Shown piece by piece: positions 1 through 11,451 of a DNA stretch of 19,139 nt. The notes under the pieces were generated by a model. The model was not told where the DNA came from. It saw nothing but the letters and a program-made list of their open reading frames with translations, and made no database searches. The stretch is from JBHEPS01 sp046261635 (GTDB lineage: Bacteria > Acidobacteriota > Thermoanaerobaculia > Gp7-AA8). The position numbers and the translations under genes were made by a program. Every line of letters begins with the position of its first letter. The first letter of the stretch is position 1. Location of the stretch: NCBI GenBank assembly GCA_046261635.1, contig JBHEOL010000375.1, forward strand, positions 1 through 19,139, read 5' to 3'.

Positions 1-395
<395 letters not shown>

Positions 396-409
396 AGGAG
401 GAGGCGAAC

Positions 410-4594
<4,185 letters not shown>

Positions 4595-4611
4595 GTGATC
4601 AGGCCGGAAAT

Positions 4612-4628
4612 GGCATCCTGAGGATGCC
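4612..4628 (+). other. Short perfect hairpin after rpoC
   Basis: GGCATCC (4612-4618) and GGATGCC (4622-4628) form a 7-bp stem with a 3-nt loop, 17 nt after the rpoC stop codon. It has no T tract, so it is not a terminator by itself. It could protect or mark the rpoC mRNA 3' end, or it may be chance in GC-rich DNA. Confidence 0.35.
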
Positions 4629-4666
4629 GCGGGCCGGCCAGGGATCTCAGGGTTGGATGTAAGTTG

Positions 4667-4699
4667 AAGGGGCGGCCCGCCGGGCCGCCCCTTTCTTTT
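4667..4699 (+). terminator. Rho-independent terminator of the rpoBC transcript
   Basis: A perfect inverted repeat GGGGCGGCCC (4669-4678) / GGGCCGCCCC (4682-4691) with a GCC loop is extended by AA/TT pairs to a 12-bp stem. It is followed by a T-rich run (tttctttt, 4692-4699). This is a textbook intrinsic terminator on the + strand. It implies that rpoBC transcription ends here and that the downstream genes need their own promoters. The upstream flank is not A-rich enough to call it bidirectional. Confidence 0.9.
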
Positions 4700-4703
4700 C
4701 CCG

Positions 4704-4709
4704 TAGAAT
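4704..4709 (+). promoter_or_regulatory. Possible -10 box upstream of the DinB-like gene
   Basis: TAGAAT lies 18 nt before the ATG at 4728 and just after the rpoC terminator, where a new promoter is expected. No convincing -35 hexamer is seen 16-18 nt upstream, because that position falls inside the terminator stem. The assignment rests only on the hexamer and its place. Confidence 0.3.
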
Positions 4710-4727
4710 GGCGGCGGGGATGGTGTA

Positions 4728-5249
4728 ATGGCGTCGATCGAACACTCGCTGGAGATTCACGCGCAGGCGGTCGAGCGACTGCTCGCGGCAGTTCGCGGCG
4801 TCCCCGCCTCGCAATGGTCGCAGCCTTACGCCGAGGGGAAGTGGACCCCGGGTGAGATCACCGCGCATCTGGTCACCGTCTGGGACGTCCTGCTGCGGGA
4901 GCTCCGCGGTGGCCCCGGAATGGCGATCAGGACCAGCTGGTGGCTGCGCCTGATCCTGCGGTGGAAGTACGCGCCAGGGATCCTCGCTGGGAAGGGGTTT
5001 CCTCCCGGGATCCGGGCCCCGCGTGAGACCCGGCCCGCATCGGCCTTCGCGGATCCGGCGGCTGCCGAGGCGGCCATTCTCGAGCGGGCGAAGGCGTTTG
5101 CGCACGAGGCGCGCGCTGGAGTGGAGCAGGGGCGGAAGCTCACGCACGCCTTCTTTGGTAAGGCGGCGCTCCCGGCCAGCGTGCTTCTCGCTGCGCGTCA
5201 CGTCGAGCACCATACTGCGCAAATCGAGATCGCGGTGGGGGCGTTCTGA
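4728..5249 (+). CDS. DinB/YfiT-like four-helix putative metalloenzyme
   Basis: The product is a 173-residue soluble protein that looks like the DinB/YfiT (DinB_2) superfamily, four-helix-bundle proteins that usually bind a divalent metal through three histidines. The N-terminal helix is followed by GKWTPGEITAHLVTVWD, the typical first-histidine motif (H47). Near the C-terminus, ARHVEHHTAQIE supplies H158 and H162 with the family's HxxxH spacing. Family members include thiol-dependent transferases (bacillithiol or mycothiol S-transferases) and many proteins of unknown function, so the reaction here cannot be stated. The ATG at 4728 is chosen because it follows a gggga ribosome-binding stretch and gives the full N-terminal helix. 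It sits between the rpoC terminator and the first membrane protein, with a 25-nt gap to the latter. Its link to the glycan genes is positional only. Confidence 0.8.
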   Translation: MASIEHSLEIHAQAVERLLAAVRGVPASQWSQPYAEGKWTPGEITAHLVTVWDVLLRELRGGPGMAIRTSWWLRLILRWKYAPGILAGKGFPPGIRAPRETRPASAFADPAAAEAAILERAKAFAHEARAGVEQGRKLTHAFFGKAALPASVLLAARHVEHHTAQIEIAVGAF

Positions 5250-5260
5250 GCCGGCGACGT

Positions 5261-5266
5261 TACAAT
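5261..5266 (+). promoter_or_regulatory. Possible -10 box directly upstream of a start codon
   Basis: TACAAT ends 8 nt before the ATG at 5275. If used by sigma70-type polymerase, transcription would begin at about 5273, giving a leaderless or nearly leaderless mRNA. No clear -35 box is visible. The alternative is that the gene is only co-transcribed with the DinB-like gene. Confidence 0.3.
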
Positions 5267-5274
5267 CTGAAGGA

Positions 5275-6966
5275 ATGCCGCGTCGTGAGAAGAGTCCTCT
5301 GGAACCGCAGCGCCGCCTCGCGTTCGAGTCGCTCCTCATCCTCGCCGGTTTCGCCCTGATCGTTCTCGTGATCGATCCGCGCGGCGACTTCCCCCTGAAC
5401 GACGACTGGAACTTCGCCCTCGGCACCTGGTGGTTCGCAGAGCATGGAGAGTTCCGATTCGCGCGCTTCACGGGGATGAGCCTCCGCGCGCAGGTATTGT
5501 GGGGGGCGCTCTGGACCGATTTGTTCGGGCGTAGCTTCGAGGTGCTGCGCGCGTCGACCCTCTTTCTTGCCGCCGCGACCCTTCTCGTCTTCCACCGCCT
5601 CGCGGCACGCACGGGCTTTGGAGCATTCGGGCGGATGCTCTCCACGGGAGCTCTTGCGGCCCATCCGATCTTCCTCTGGTCCTCGTTCACCTACATGACG
5701 CAGGTGCCGTTCCTCTTCGCCTCGGTCTGCGCAATCTACTGCTGGGTGAGGGGGGCCGCAGCGCGGTCGGCAGGATGGTTCGCCGCGGGATCTGCGTTGC
5801 TCGCGGTCTCCTACTTCATCCGCCAAAGCGGAATCGCGATGGTGCTGGCCGGCATCCTGGCCCTTGCGGTCGTGTGGAGGGGGTCGGGAAGGTCATTCCG
5901 CCTTGGCGCGGGCGCGCTCCTGGCCGCCCCGGTGATTCTGTTCCTCATTCTGATTCTGGCGACTGAGCTCCTGCATGGGCGGCCGGAGGAGTTTGCGCTG
6001 CGGTTCGGGCTTCTCGATCTCGGGCCGGCCCGACTGGCGGCGACGCTCGCCACCCAGGCCGCACGAAGCTTCGCTCTCGTCATGCAGTACGCGGTGATCT
6101 CGCTTCTCGGCCTCGCTCTCGCTGCGGGTTTTCGGCGCATGACGCGCGGCGAGCTCGCGCTCGCGTTGCTGTTGGCGATCCCGGTCGCCTGGGGAGCGTC
6201 GGAGCTGGTGAGCTTGAAGGGGCCGATGCCGTATGCATCGCACGGCAACGTGATCGCAGACGGAGGGTTCGGCCCGCTGACGATGAGGGACACCTGGGTC
6301 TTCGGGTATCCTCCTCCGCGAACCCTCCCGCTGTCCTTTCGCTGGACGCTGACGGTCTTGAGTGTCGCTCTTGCCTCCCTCGCGATGGGTCGCATCGCCG
6401 CGACCGGAGTCCGGCTTGCTCGCGGGGCTGAGGTGGCGGGGATCACAGCGGCCGCGGCCGCCGGTGCACTGATGGGCGGCACGGCCATCCTGTTCACCAC
6501 CGACATTCTTTTCGACCGCTACAGTCTGGATGCTGGCTGGCCGCTCGCCCTCCTTCTCCCCCTCATCACGATCTGGACGCCGTGGCGGCGCGTGGTCGCG
6601 GTTGGCGTCACGGCCGCGATCCTCGCATTTTCGGCAGCCGGAGTGTCCGACTACCTCGCGTGGAACCGTGCCCGTTGGGAGGCGTTTGCCTGGCTTCGGG
6701 ACCGGGGAGTTACCCTCGACCGGATCGATGGGGGGTACGAGATCAATCAGTACCTCGTCGGCGGCTTCGACGGCGCAGCCTTCCTTCGAAAGGCGCAGTT
6801 CTCGGTGGTCGACGACGAATGGATCCTCGCGCTGAACGAGGTGCGGGGGTACCGGACGGTTGCGCGCGTGAAGTACGAGCGATGGTCAGGTGACGGGACG
6901 GTCTTCATCCAGCAGCGGACCGGCGGCTTCATTCCGGTGTTCGACCTGCAGCAGGAGGAGCGGTGA
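5275..6966 (+). CDS. Multi-pass membrane protein, GT-C glycosyltransferase-like (paralogue 1)
   Basis: The product is a 563-residue integral membrane protein with roughly ten hydrophobic segments. It resembles GT-C-fold glycosyltransferases (GT39/ArnT/RgtA-like), which use polyprenyl-phosphate sugars on the outer face of the cytoplasmic membrane. After TM1 (about residues 18-34) comes RGDFPLNDDWNFA with adjacent acidic residues D43-D44, the position of the catalytic acidic motif in GT-C enzymes. A hydrophilic C-terminal segment contains WNRARWEAF and DGGYEINQYL. The frame is open upstream to 5023, but that stretch overlaps the DinB-like gene and is not membrane-like. ATG 5275, right after that gene, is therefore the start. 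The stop overlaps the next gene's GTG by 4 nt (GTGA), and the next gene is a close paralogue. A glycosyltransferase role is inferred from fold-type features; substrate and acceptor are unknown. Confidence 0.75.
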   Translation: MPRREKSPLEPQRRLAFESLLILAGFALIVLVIDPRGDFPLNDDWNFALGTWWFAEHGEFRFARFTGMSLRAQVLWGALWTDLFGRSFEVLRASTLFLAAATLLVFHRLAARTGFGAFGRMLSTGALAAHPIFLWSSFTYMTQVPFLFASVCAIYCWVRGAAARSAGWFAAGSALLAVSYFIRQSGIAMVLAGILALAVVWRGSGRSFRLGAGALLAAPVILFLILILATELLHGRPEEFALRFGLLDLGPARLAATLATQAARSFALVMQYAVISLLGLALAAGFRRMTRGELALALLLAIPVAWGASELVSLKGPMPYASHGNVIADGGFGPLTMRDTWVFGYPPPRTLPLSFRWTLTVLSVALASLAMGRIAATGVRLARGAEVAGITAAAAAGALMGGTAILFTTDILFDRYSLDAGWPLALLLPLITIWTPWRRVVAVGVTAAILAFSAAGVSDYLAWNRARWEAFAWLRDRGVTLDRIDGGYEINQYLVGGFDGAAFLRKAQFSVVDDEWILALNEVRGYRTVARVKYERWSGDGTVFIQQRTGGFIPVFDLQQEER

Positions 6967-8603
6967 ACGGCGGTACCGGTCGCGGGAGGTCGGCCGCCGG
7001 AGGAGCGGCGCTTCTCGCTCTCTTCGGCCTCGCTCTCGTCGCGGTTCGGCCGCGAGGAGAGTTTCCGCTGAACGACGACTGGAACTTCGCGATGGCGACC
7101 TGGCATTTCGCCGAGCATCTCGAATTCCGGTTCGCTCGCTTCACGGGGATGTCGCTGAAGCTCCAGGTCGTATGGGGGGCGTTGTGGACCTGGCTGTTCG
7201 GACCCTCATTCGAGGTACTCCGCGCTTCGACGATCGCCGTGGCGTTCGCCACGCTGGCGCTCTGGTGGAGGTGGTCGGGCGAACTGGGATGGCGGGCGAG
7301 CGTCCGCTTTCTTCTGGCGACGTCGCTCATGGCGCATCCGATTTTCTTCTGGTCGTCCGTCACCTTCATGACGCAGGTGCCGTTCCTCTTCCTGTCGATG
7401 CTGGCGATGTACTGCACCTGGAAGGCTTATCGGGAGGAGAGCCTGCGGTGGGCCGTCGCGGCCTCGATCGTGGTGCTCTCTTCCTGCTTCATCCGGCAGA
7501 CCGGAATCGCCGTTGCGCTCCCCGGGCTCCTGCTTCCTTTGATCGACCGGCGCTACCGCGCCACTCGCCGTCTCGCGATCCCGTTCGTCGCTGCCTGCGT
7601 CGCGTTCGCTCTGCTGTATGCCGGCACCAACGTGTTCGACGGCTACCCCGGCCAGATCTCCGTCCACTACGAGGCATTCCGCGGCGGGGACGGCTGGATC
7701 GGCCTGCTCACGGTCCCATTTCATCATCTCGGAACGAACATCCAGTACGCCGCTCTTTTTTTTCTTCCCCTGACGATCGCCATGGTGCTGACGCCGCCGC
7801 TGCCGAGCCGGAGATGGATGGCGGCGGCGCTCCTGCTCGCGGTGGTGCCGACAGCCGTCGCATCCTGGCATGTGAGCTGGGGACGGACTTTTCCGTACCG
7901 GAGCGGCGGTTCCATTCTCGAGAACGTCGGGCTCGGTGTCATGACGCTTCGCGACGTTTACCTGCTGCGCCTCCCTTACCCGACGCATCTCGGCTGGACG
8001 TCCGGTCTGCTGCTGACTGTGATCGCGGTCGCGGCCGGGACCTTGCTCCTGGTTCGTGCCATCCGCGCCTGGGCCGAAACCGATTCCGCGGAACCGGGTG
8101 GCGGCGATCTGGCGGTCCGCCTGGGGCTTCTTCATTCCGCAGCGGCCACGGTGATGCTCTTCCCGTCGAGCATCTACTTCGACAGGTATGCGCTCGATTC
8201 GCTCTGGTCGGTGCTTCTGTGGGCTCCTTTCGCGGTCCGCTGGAGGAAGTCCGCCCGCATCGCTGCGGGCGCCGCGGCCGCGGCGCTGCTGCTTTTCTCG
8301 GTCGCCGCGACCCATGAGTACTTCGCTTGGAATCGAGCGCGCTGGGAAGCCTTTGGATGGCTTCGCGACCGCGGGGTGAGCTTGCGCGAGATGGACGGCG
8401 GGTACGAGATCAACCAGTACCTTCTCGGGGGGTGGGACGGCAGCCCGGACCTCGACAAGCCGGGCTTCTCCGTGGTTGATGACCGATACGTGATCACGTT
8501 CAATCCGCGTCTGCCGGGCTACCGGCTGATCGCGCGGTTTCCCTACTTCGGATTACTGAGTGGCGATGAGGCGGTCCATGTCCTGGAAGATGTTCGGCGG
8601 TAA
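6963..8603 (+). CDS. Multi-pass membrane protein, GT-C glycosyltransferase-like (paralogue 2)
   Basis: The product is a 546-residue integral membrane protein that is clearly a tandem duplicate of the preceding gene. In the block starting at GEFPLNDDW, 49 of 59 residues are identical by hand count. In the C-terminal block from WNRARWEAF to GGWDG, 31 of 38 are identical. The acidic pair is D38-D39. The middle membrane segments have diverged more, as expected if the copies kept the active-site loops but changed lipid or acceptor contacts. The GTG start lies in the GTGA overlap with the upstream stop, behind a gcaggaggag-type ribosome binding site (about 6951-6960), which indicates translational coupling. 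A run of eight T (7756-7763) falls inside the gene. The likely role is sugar transfer from a polyprenyl carrier, inferred from fold features only. Confidence 0.75.
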   Translation: MNGGTGRGRSAAGGAALLALFGLALVAVRPRGEFPLNDDWNFAMATWHFAEHLEFRFARFTGMSLKLQVVWGALWTWLFGPSFEVLRASTIAVAFATLALWWRWSGELGWRASVRFLLATSLMAHPIFFWSSVTFMTQVPFLFLSMLAMYCTWKAYREESLRWAVAASIVVLSSCFIRQTGIAVALPGLLLPLIDRRYRATRRLAIPFVAACVAFALLYAGTNVFDGYPGQISVHYEAFRGGDGWIGLLTVPFHHLGTNIQYAALFFLPLTIAMVLTPPLPSRRWMAAALLLAVVPTAVASWHVSWGRTFPYRSGGSILENVGLGVMTLRDVYLLRLPYPTHLGWTSGLLLTVIAVAAGTLLLVRAIRAWAETDSAEPGGGDLAVRLGLLHSAAATVMLFPSSIYFDRYALDSLWSVLLWAPFAVRWRKSARIAAGAAAAALLLFSVAATHEYFAWNRARWEAFGWLRDRGVSLREMDGGYEINQYLLGGWDGSPDLDKPGFSVVDDRYVITFNPRLPGYRLIARFPYFGLLSGDEAVHVLEDVRR

Positions 8604-8672
8604 ACGCGGTGCGAGTTAGCCGGCGGGAACTTTTGGGATTGGCCGAAGGCAAGGGCGATTTCGAAGCGTGGC

Positions 8673-8681
8673 TGCTATAAG
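8673..8681 (+). promoter_or_regulatory. Possible extended -10 promoter in the 170-nt gap before the GT39-like gene
   Basis: TGCTATAAG fits an extended -10 element (TGn followed by TATAAG) in the gap 8604-8773, the largest gap inside the accessory block. No good -35 is seen, which extended -10 promoters can tolerate. The same gap contains a small hairpin, GCATG (8725-8729) / CATGC (8734-8738), followed by CTTTTC, too short to call a terminator. A promoter here would start a second transcript for the genes from 8774 onward. Confidence 0.35.
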
Positions 8682-8773
8682 ACTGCGGTGCGTGAGTTGC
8701 GTGACCTTTCAGTAGTCATCCATTGCATGAGGCCATGCCTTTTCGAATCATGGCGCAGGATTAGGAGGAGCGA

Positions 8774-10447
8774 GTGAAAGCCGTGGAGGCGCGCCATTGG
8801 ACATGGGTCGTGATTGCTGTATTTCTGGTGCTGCAGCTCCCGTTTCTCACTGGCGCGATCCGAATCGACGAGACCAACATTCTGGCGATCGCGCAGCAGA
8901 TCCGGCACGACCCGCTCCGCGCCTACGACTTCATGATCAACTGGCAGGGGATGCCGGAGCGCGCCTTCGACATCCTCGCGAATCCTCCCGGCATTCCGTA
9001 TTACCTGGCGGCAATCACGTCGTTGTTCGGGGATGCGGAGGTCCCGCTACGACTCGCGATGCTGCCGTTCTCGGTGGTCGCGCTCTGGGGGGCGGGGCTC
9101 CTCGCCAGCGCGTTCGGAATTCCGCGGTTCATCGGCTCCCTGGCCGTAGCCCTCTCACCCGGCTTCTTCACGGCGGCGCCTCTCGCCATGCCGGATATTG
9201 CCATGCTCGCCGCCTTCATCGTCGCGATCGCGTCGACCCTTCGGTACGTCGATCACGGAAGCCGCCGAGACCTCGGCATGGCAATGGTCGCGGGATTTCT
9301 CGCGCCCCTCCTCAAATACAACGGCATTCTGTTGATCCCGATCCTTGGCTTCGTCTGGCTTTTGACTTCGCGACGGTCAACTGGAGCGATGCTGGCCATG
9401 CTCGCACCGCTTGCTGCGCTGGTGACCTGGAGCGCCGTCAGCTGGCTGATTTATCGCGAGATCCATTTCCTCGCGATCATGGCGTTCGAGGGGGGAGCGG
9501 CGCCATGGATGATGACCACGTCGGCGTTCATCTATCTCGGGATGAGCATCGTGCCGCTGCCTGGAACGCTCGCGCCGTTTCGCCGACGGCTCTGGGGAGT
9601 CGAGGGGATCATCACGACTGGGACTGTGGTCGTATTCCTCGCGGTCGCATACTCGCTTTTTTACGAGGGGACGGAATTCGTGCTCGCGGCAACTGCCGGG
9701 GCTCTCGGGGCGAGGATCATTCCCGAGGTGCTGCTGCGAACGCTGCCGGGCGAGGGGGACCGGATCCGGCGCTTTCTGCCGCTGCTCTGGCTCGTTGTGG
9801 CGTTCTTCTTCGTCCTCCGGTTGAATTTCAATGCGACCCGCTACATGCTCCCTCTTCTTCCCGTGGCGGGCATTCTTCTCGTAGGGCGCACGTGGTCGCG
9901 GTCCAAAGCGTGGACGGTGATTGCTGCGATTCTCGCCGCGGTGCTGGCGATTGCCGTCGCCCGTGCGGACGCCGCCTCGGCCGATATTTACCGTCGGGTT
10001 GCGCGGAGCGAGATCCCGCGCCTGTACGCTTCCGGGGCGGACCGCGTTTTCTACGCAGGCCATTGGGGATGGCAGTGGTATGCCGGCCGCCAGGGCGCCA
10101 TTCAGATCGACGCAGGCAAGCTGCCCACATGGCGTCCGAACGACGTTTTGATCGTCCCAAAGTACGCGATGGCTCAGATCGCCGTGCCACGGTCGCGCGA
10201 GGTCGCCTTCAAGGTCCGAGAGATCGGGTTTCTTCGGCCCCGGGCGATCCAGACCATCGACCAGGATACAGTGGCCGATCTTTACTCGAGCAGTCTGACG
10301 CCCTTTGACCGCTGGACCTTGCTTCCGTTCTCCTGGGGAGACGGGGTCGCGGAGCGATTCCGGATCTACACCGCGCGAGCGGTCGGCCCGGGGGGTCCGC
10401 CGCGAGGCCAGCCCGGCCTTATCATGGGGAGCGAGGGAGAGCCGTGA
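8774..10447 (+). CDS. GT39/ArnT-like membrane glycosyltransferase
   Basis: The product is a 557-residue multi-pass membrane protein of the PMT/ArnT-like GT-C type. TM1 (about residues 10-27) is followed by AIRIDETNILAIA with the acidic pair D32-E33, the usual place for the catalytic or metal-binding Asp/Glu of GT39 enzymes. Further PMT_2-type features are NPPGIPYYLAA near residue 70, PDIAMLAAF in the next luminal/TM segment, and LLKYNGILLIP. The last 150 residues form a hydrophilic periplasmic-type domain. The GTG start is supported by a near-perfect Shine-Dalgarno (taggaggag, 8762-8770). The protein is not a close copy of the two upstream paralogues. Its stop overlaps the GT2 gene start (GTGA), so it is probably paired with that enzyme, which would supply a polyprenyl-phosphate sugar donor. 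The actual sugar and acceptor cannot be told. Confidence 0.85.
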   Translation: MKAVEARHWTWVVIAVFLVLQLPFLTGAIRIDETNILAIAQQIRHDPLRAYDFMINWQGMPERAFDILANPPGIPYYLAAITSLFGDAEVPLRLAMLPFSVVALWGAGLLASAFGIPRFIGSLAVALSPGFFTAAPLAMPDIAMLAAFIVAIASTLRYVDHGSRRDLGMAMVAGFLAPLLKYNGILLIPILGFVWLLTSRRSTGAMLAMLAPLAALVTWSAVSWLIYREIHFLAIMAFEGGAAPWMMTTSAFIYLGMSIVPLPGTLAPFRRRLWGVEGIITTGTVVVFLAVAYSLFYEGTEFVLAATAGALGARIIPEVLLRTLPGEGDRIRRFLPLLWLVVAFFFVLRLNFNATRYMLPLLPVAGILLVGRTWSRSKAWTVIAAILAAVLAIAVARADAASADIYRRVARSEIPRLYASGADRVFYAGHWGWQWYAGRQGAIQIDAGKLPTWRPNDVLIVPKYAMAQIAVPRSREVAFKVREIGFLRPRAIQTIDQDTVADLYSSSLTPFDRWTLLPFSWGDGVAERFRIYTARAVGPGGPPRGQPGLIMGSEGEP

Positions 10448-11451
10448 CCGCACCGAACAAGAGCAGAATTCTGTTGAGTCTGGTGATTCCGGTCTTCAAC
10501 GAGGAAGAGAATCTGCCGCTTCTGATCCAGGAGATCTCGACGGCGCTCAAATCCCTTCCGGGTGACGCTGAGGTTTTGCTCGTGGACGACGGCAGCCGCG
10601 ACTCCAGCTGGCAACGTATCGTGGAGGCGTCGGAAACGTTTCCCTGGGTTCGTGGAGTGCGCCTGCTGGCCAACAGGGGACAGACGGCGGCGATGGTCGC
10701 GGGAATCGATCTCGCTCGCGGTGAACTCGTCGGCTTCCTCGATGCGGACCTGCAGAACGATCCGGAAGATCTCATACGCCTGGTGGAGCCGATCGTCGCC
10801 GGTGAGGCGGACCTGGTCTGCGGATGGCGAAAAGAACGAAGAGACCGAGCGCTGGATCGCAGGCTGCCCTCGATGTTTGCGAACGCGTTGCTGCGAAAGG
10901 TGTTCCGGCTCGACCTTCACGATGTGGGCTGCAGTCTCAAGGTCGTTCGCCGCGCATTTCTCGAGGATGTTCAGCTGTTCGGAGAAATGCACCGGTTCAT
11001 TCCGTACTACGCGCAGACCCAGGGTGCTCGGATCCGCGAGGCCGTGGTCAATCACAGAGAGCGAAGGTTCGGCGCCAGCAAGTACGGACTCGGGAGGGTC
11101 GGCAAGGTCCTGATCGACATGCTGACGGTGAAGCTTCTCAACGCCTACGGTGCCACGCCGGGGTATTTCTTCGGGAAGATCGCACTCTTCTTCTTTCTGC
11201 TCGGCGCGGCAGCCTTCGGAGTAGTCGCTTACAGGGCACTCTTTCTCGATCGGCCAGAGAGCACACCGATGATCTTCATCATGCTTCTGATGTTCATTAC
11301 GGGCCTGCTGGCGTTGATGTCGGGACTGCTGGCCGAGATCAATATCCGGGTGCTCCATCAGGTGGGAGGGCACCGGCCCTATAAGATTGCCGAGCTGACC
11401 GGGGGCGAGATGCGGGACGAGGGGGCCGAATGTGCGGAATCTACGGCCTGA
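10444..11451 (+). CDS. GT2 polyprenyl-phosphate glycosyltransferase (DPM1/GtrB/ArnC-like)
   Basis: The product is a 335-residue family 2 glycosyltransferase that should transfer a sugar from a nucleotide donor to polyprenyl phosphate on the cytoplasmic face. Visible motifs are IPVFNEEENL at the N-terminus, the nucleotide-binding VDDGS (D48-D49), the metal/donor DADLQNDPEDL (D100, D102), the GCSLKVVRR region, and the GASKYGLGR motif typical of the DPM1/GtrB group. Two hydrophobic segments near the C-terminus (about residues 240-265 and 275-300) match the membrane anchor of GtrB-like enzymes. The GTG start lies in a 4-nt overlap with the upstream GT39-like gene, and the 3' end overlaps asnB by 22 nt. 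It is the only evident donor-lipid synthase in the block and so may feed all four GT-C-like proteins. Mannose, glucose or aminoarabinose cannot be distinguished from the sequence. Confidence 0.93.
   Translation: MTAPNKSRILLSLVIPVFNEEENLPLLIQEISTALKSLPGDAEVLLVDDGSRDSSWQRIVEASETFPWVRGVRLLANRGQTAAMVAGIDLARGELVGFLDADLQNDPEDLIRLVEPIVAGEADLVCGWRKERRDRALDRRLPSMFANALLRKVFRLDLHDVGCSLKVVRRAFLEDVQLFGEMHRFIPYYAQTQGARIREAVVNHRERRFGASKYGLGRVGKVLIDMLTVKLLNAYGATPGYFFGKIALFFFLLGAAAFGVVAYRALFLDRPESTPMIFIMLLMFITGLLALMSGLLAEINIRVLHQVGGHRPYKIAELTGGEMRDEGAECAESTA

Noticed and set aside
5023..5274. Upstream extension of the first GT-C gene to 5023
   Set aside because: It would overlap the DinB-like gene by more than 200 nt and adds an Arg/Ser-rich stretch absent from its tandem paralogue.
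7206..8315. 369-codon - strand frame opposite the second GT-C paralogue
   Set aside because: The translation is an Arg/Glu/Gln-rich string typical of antisense frames of hydrophobic proteins.
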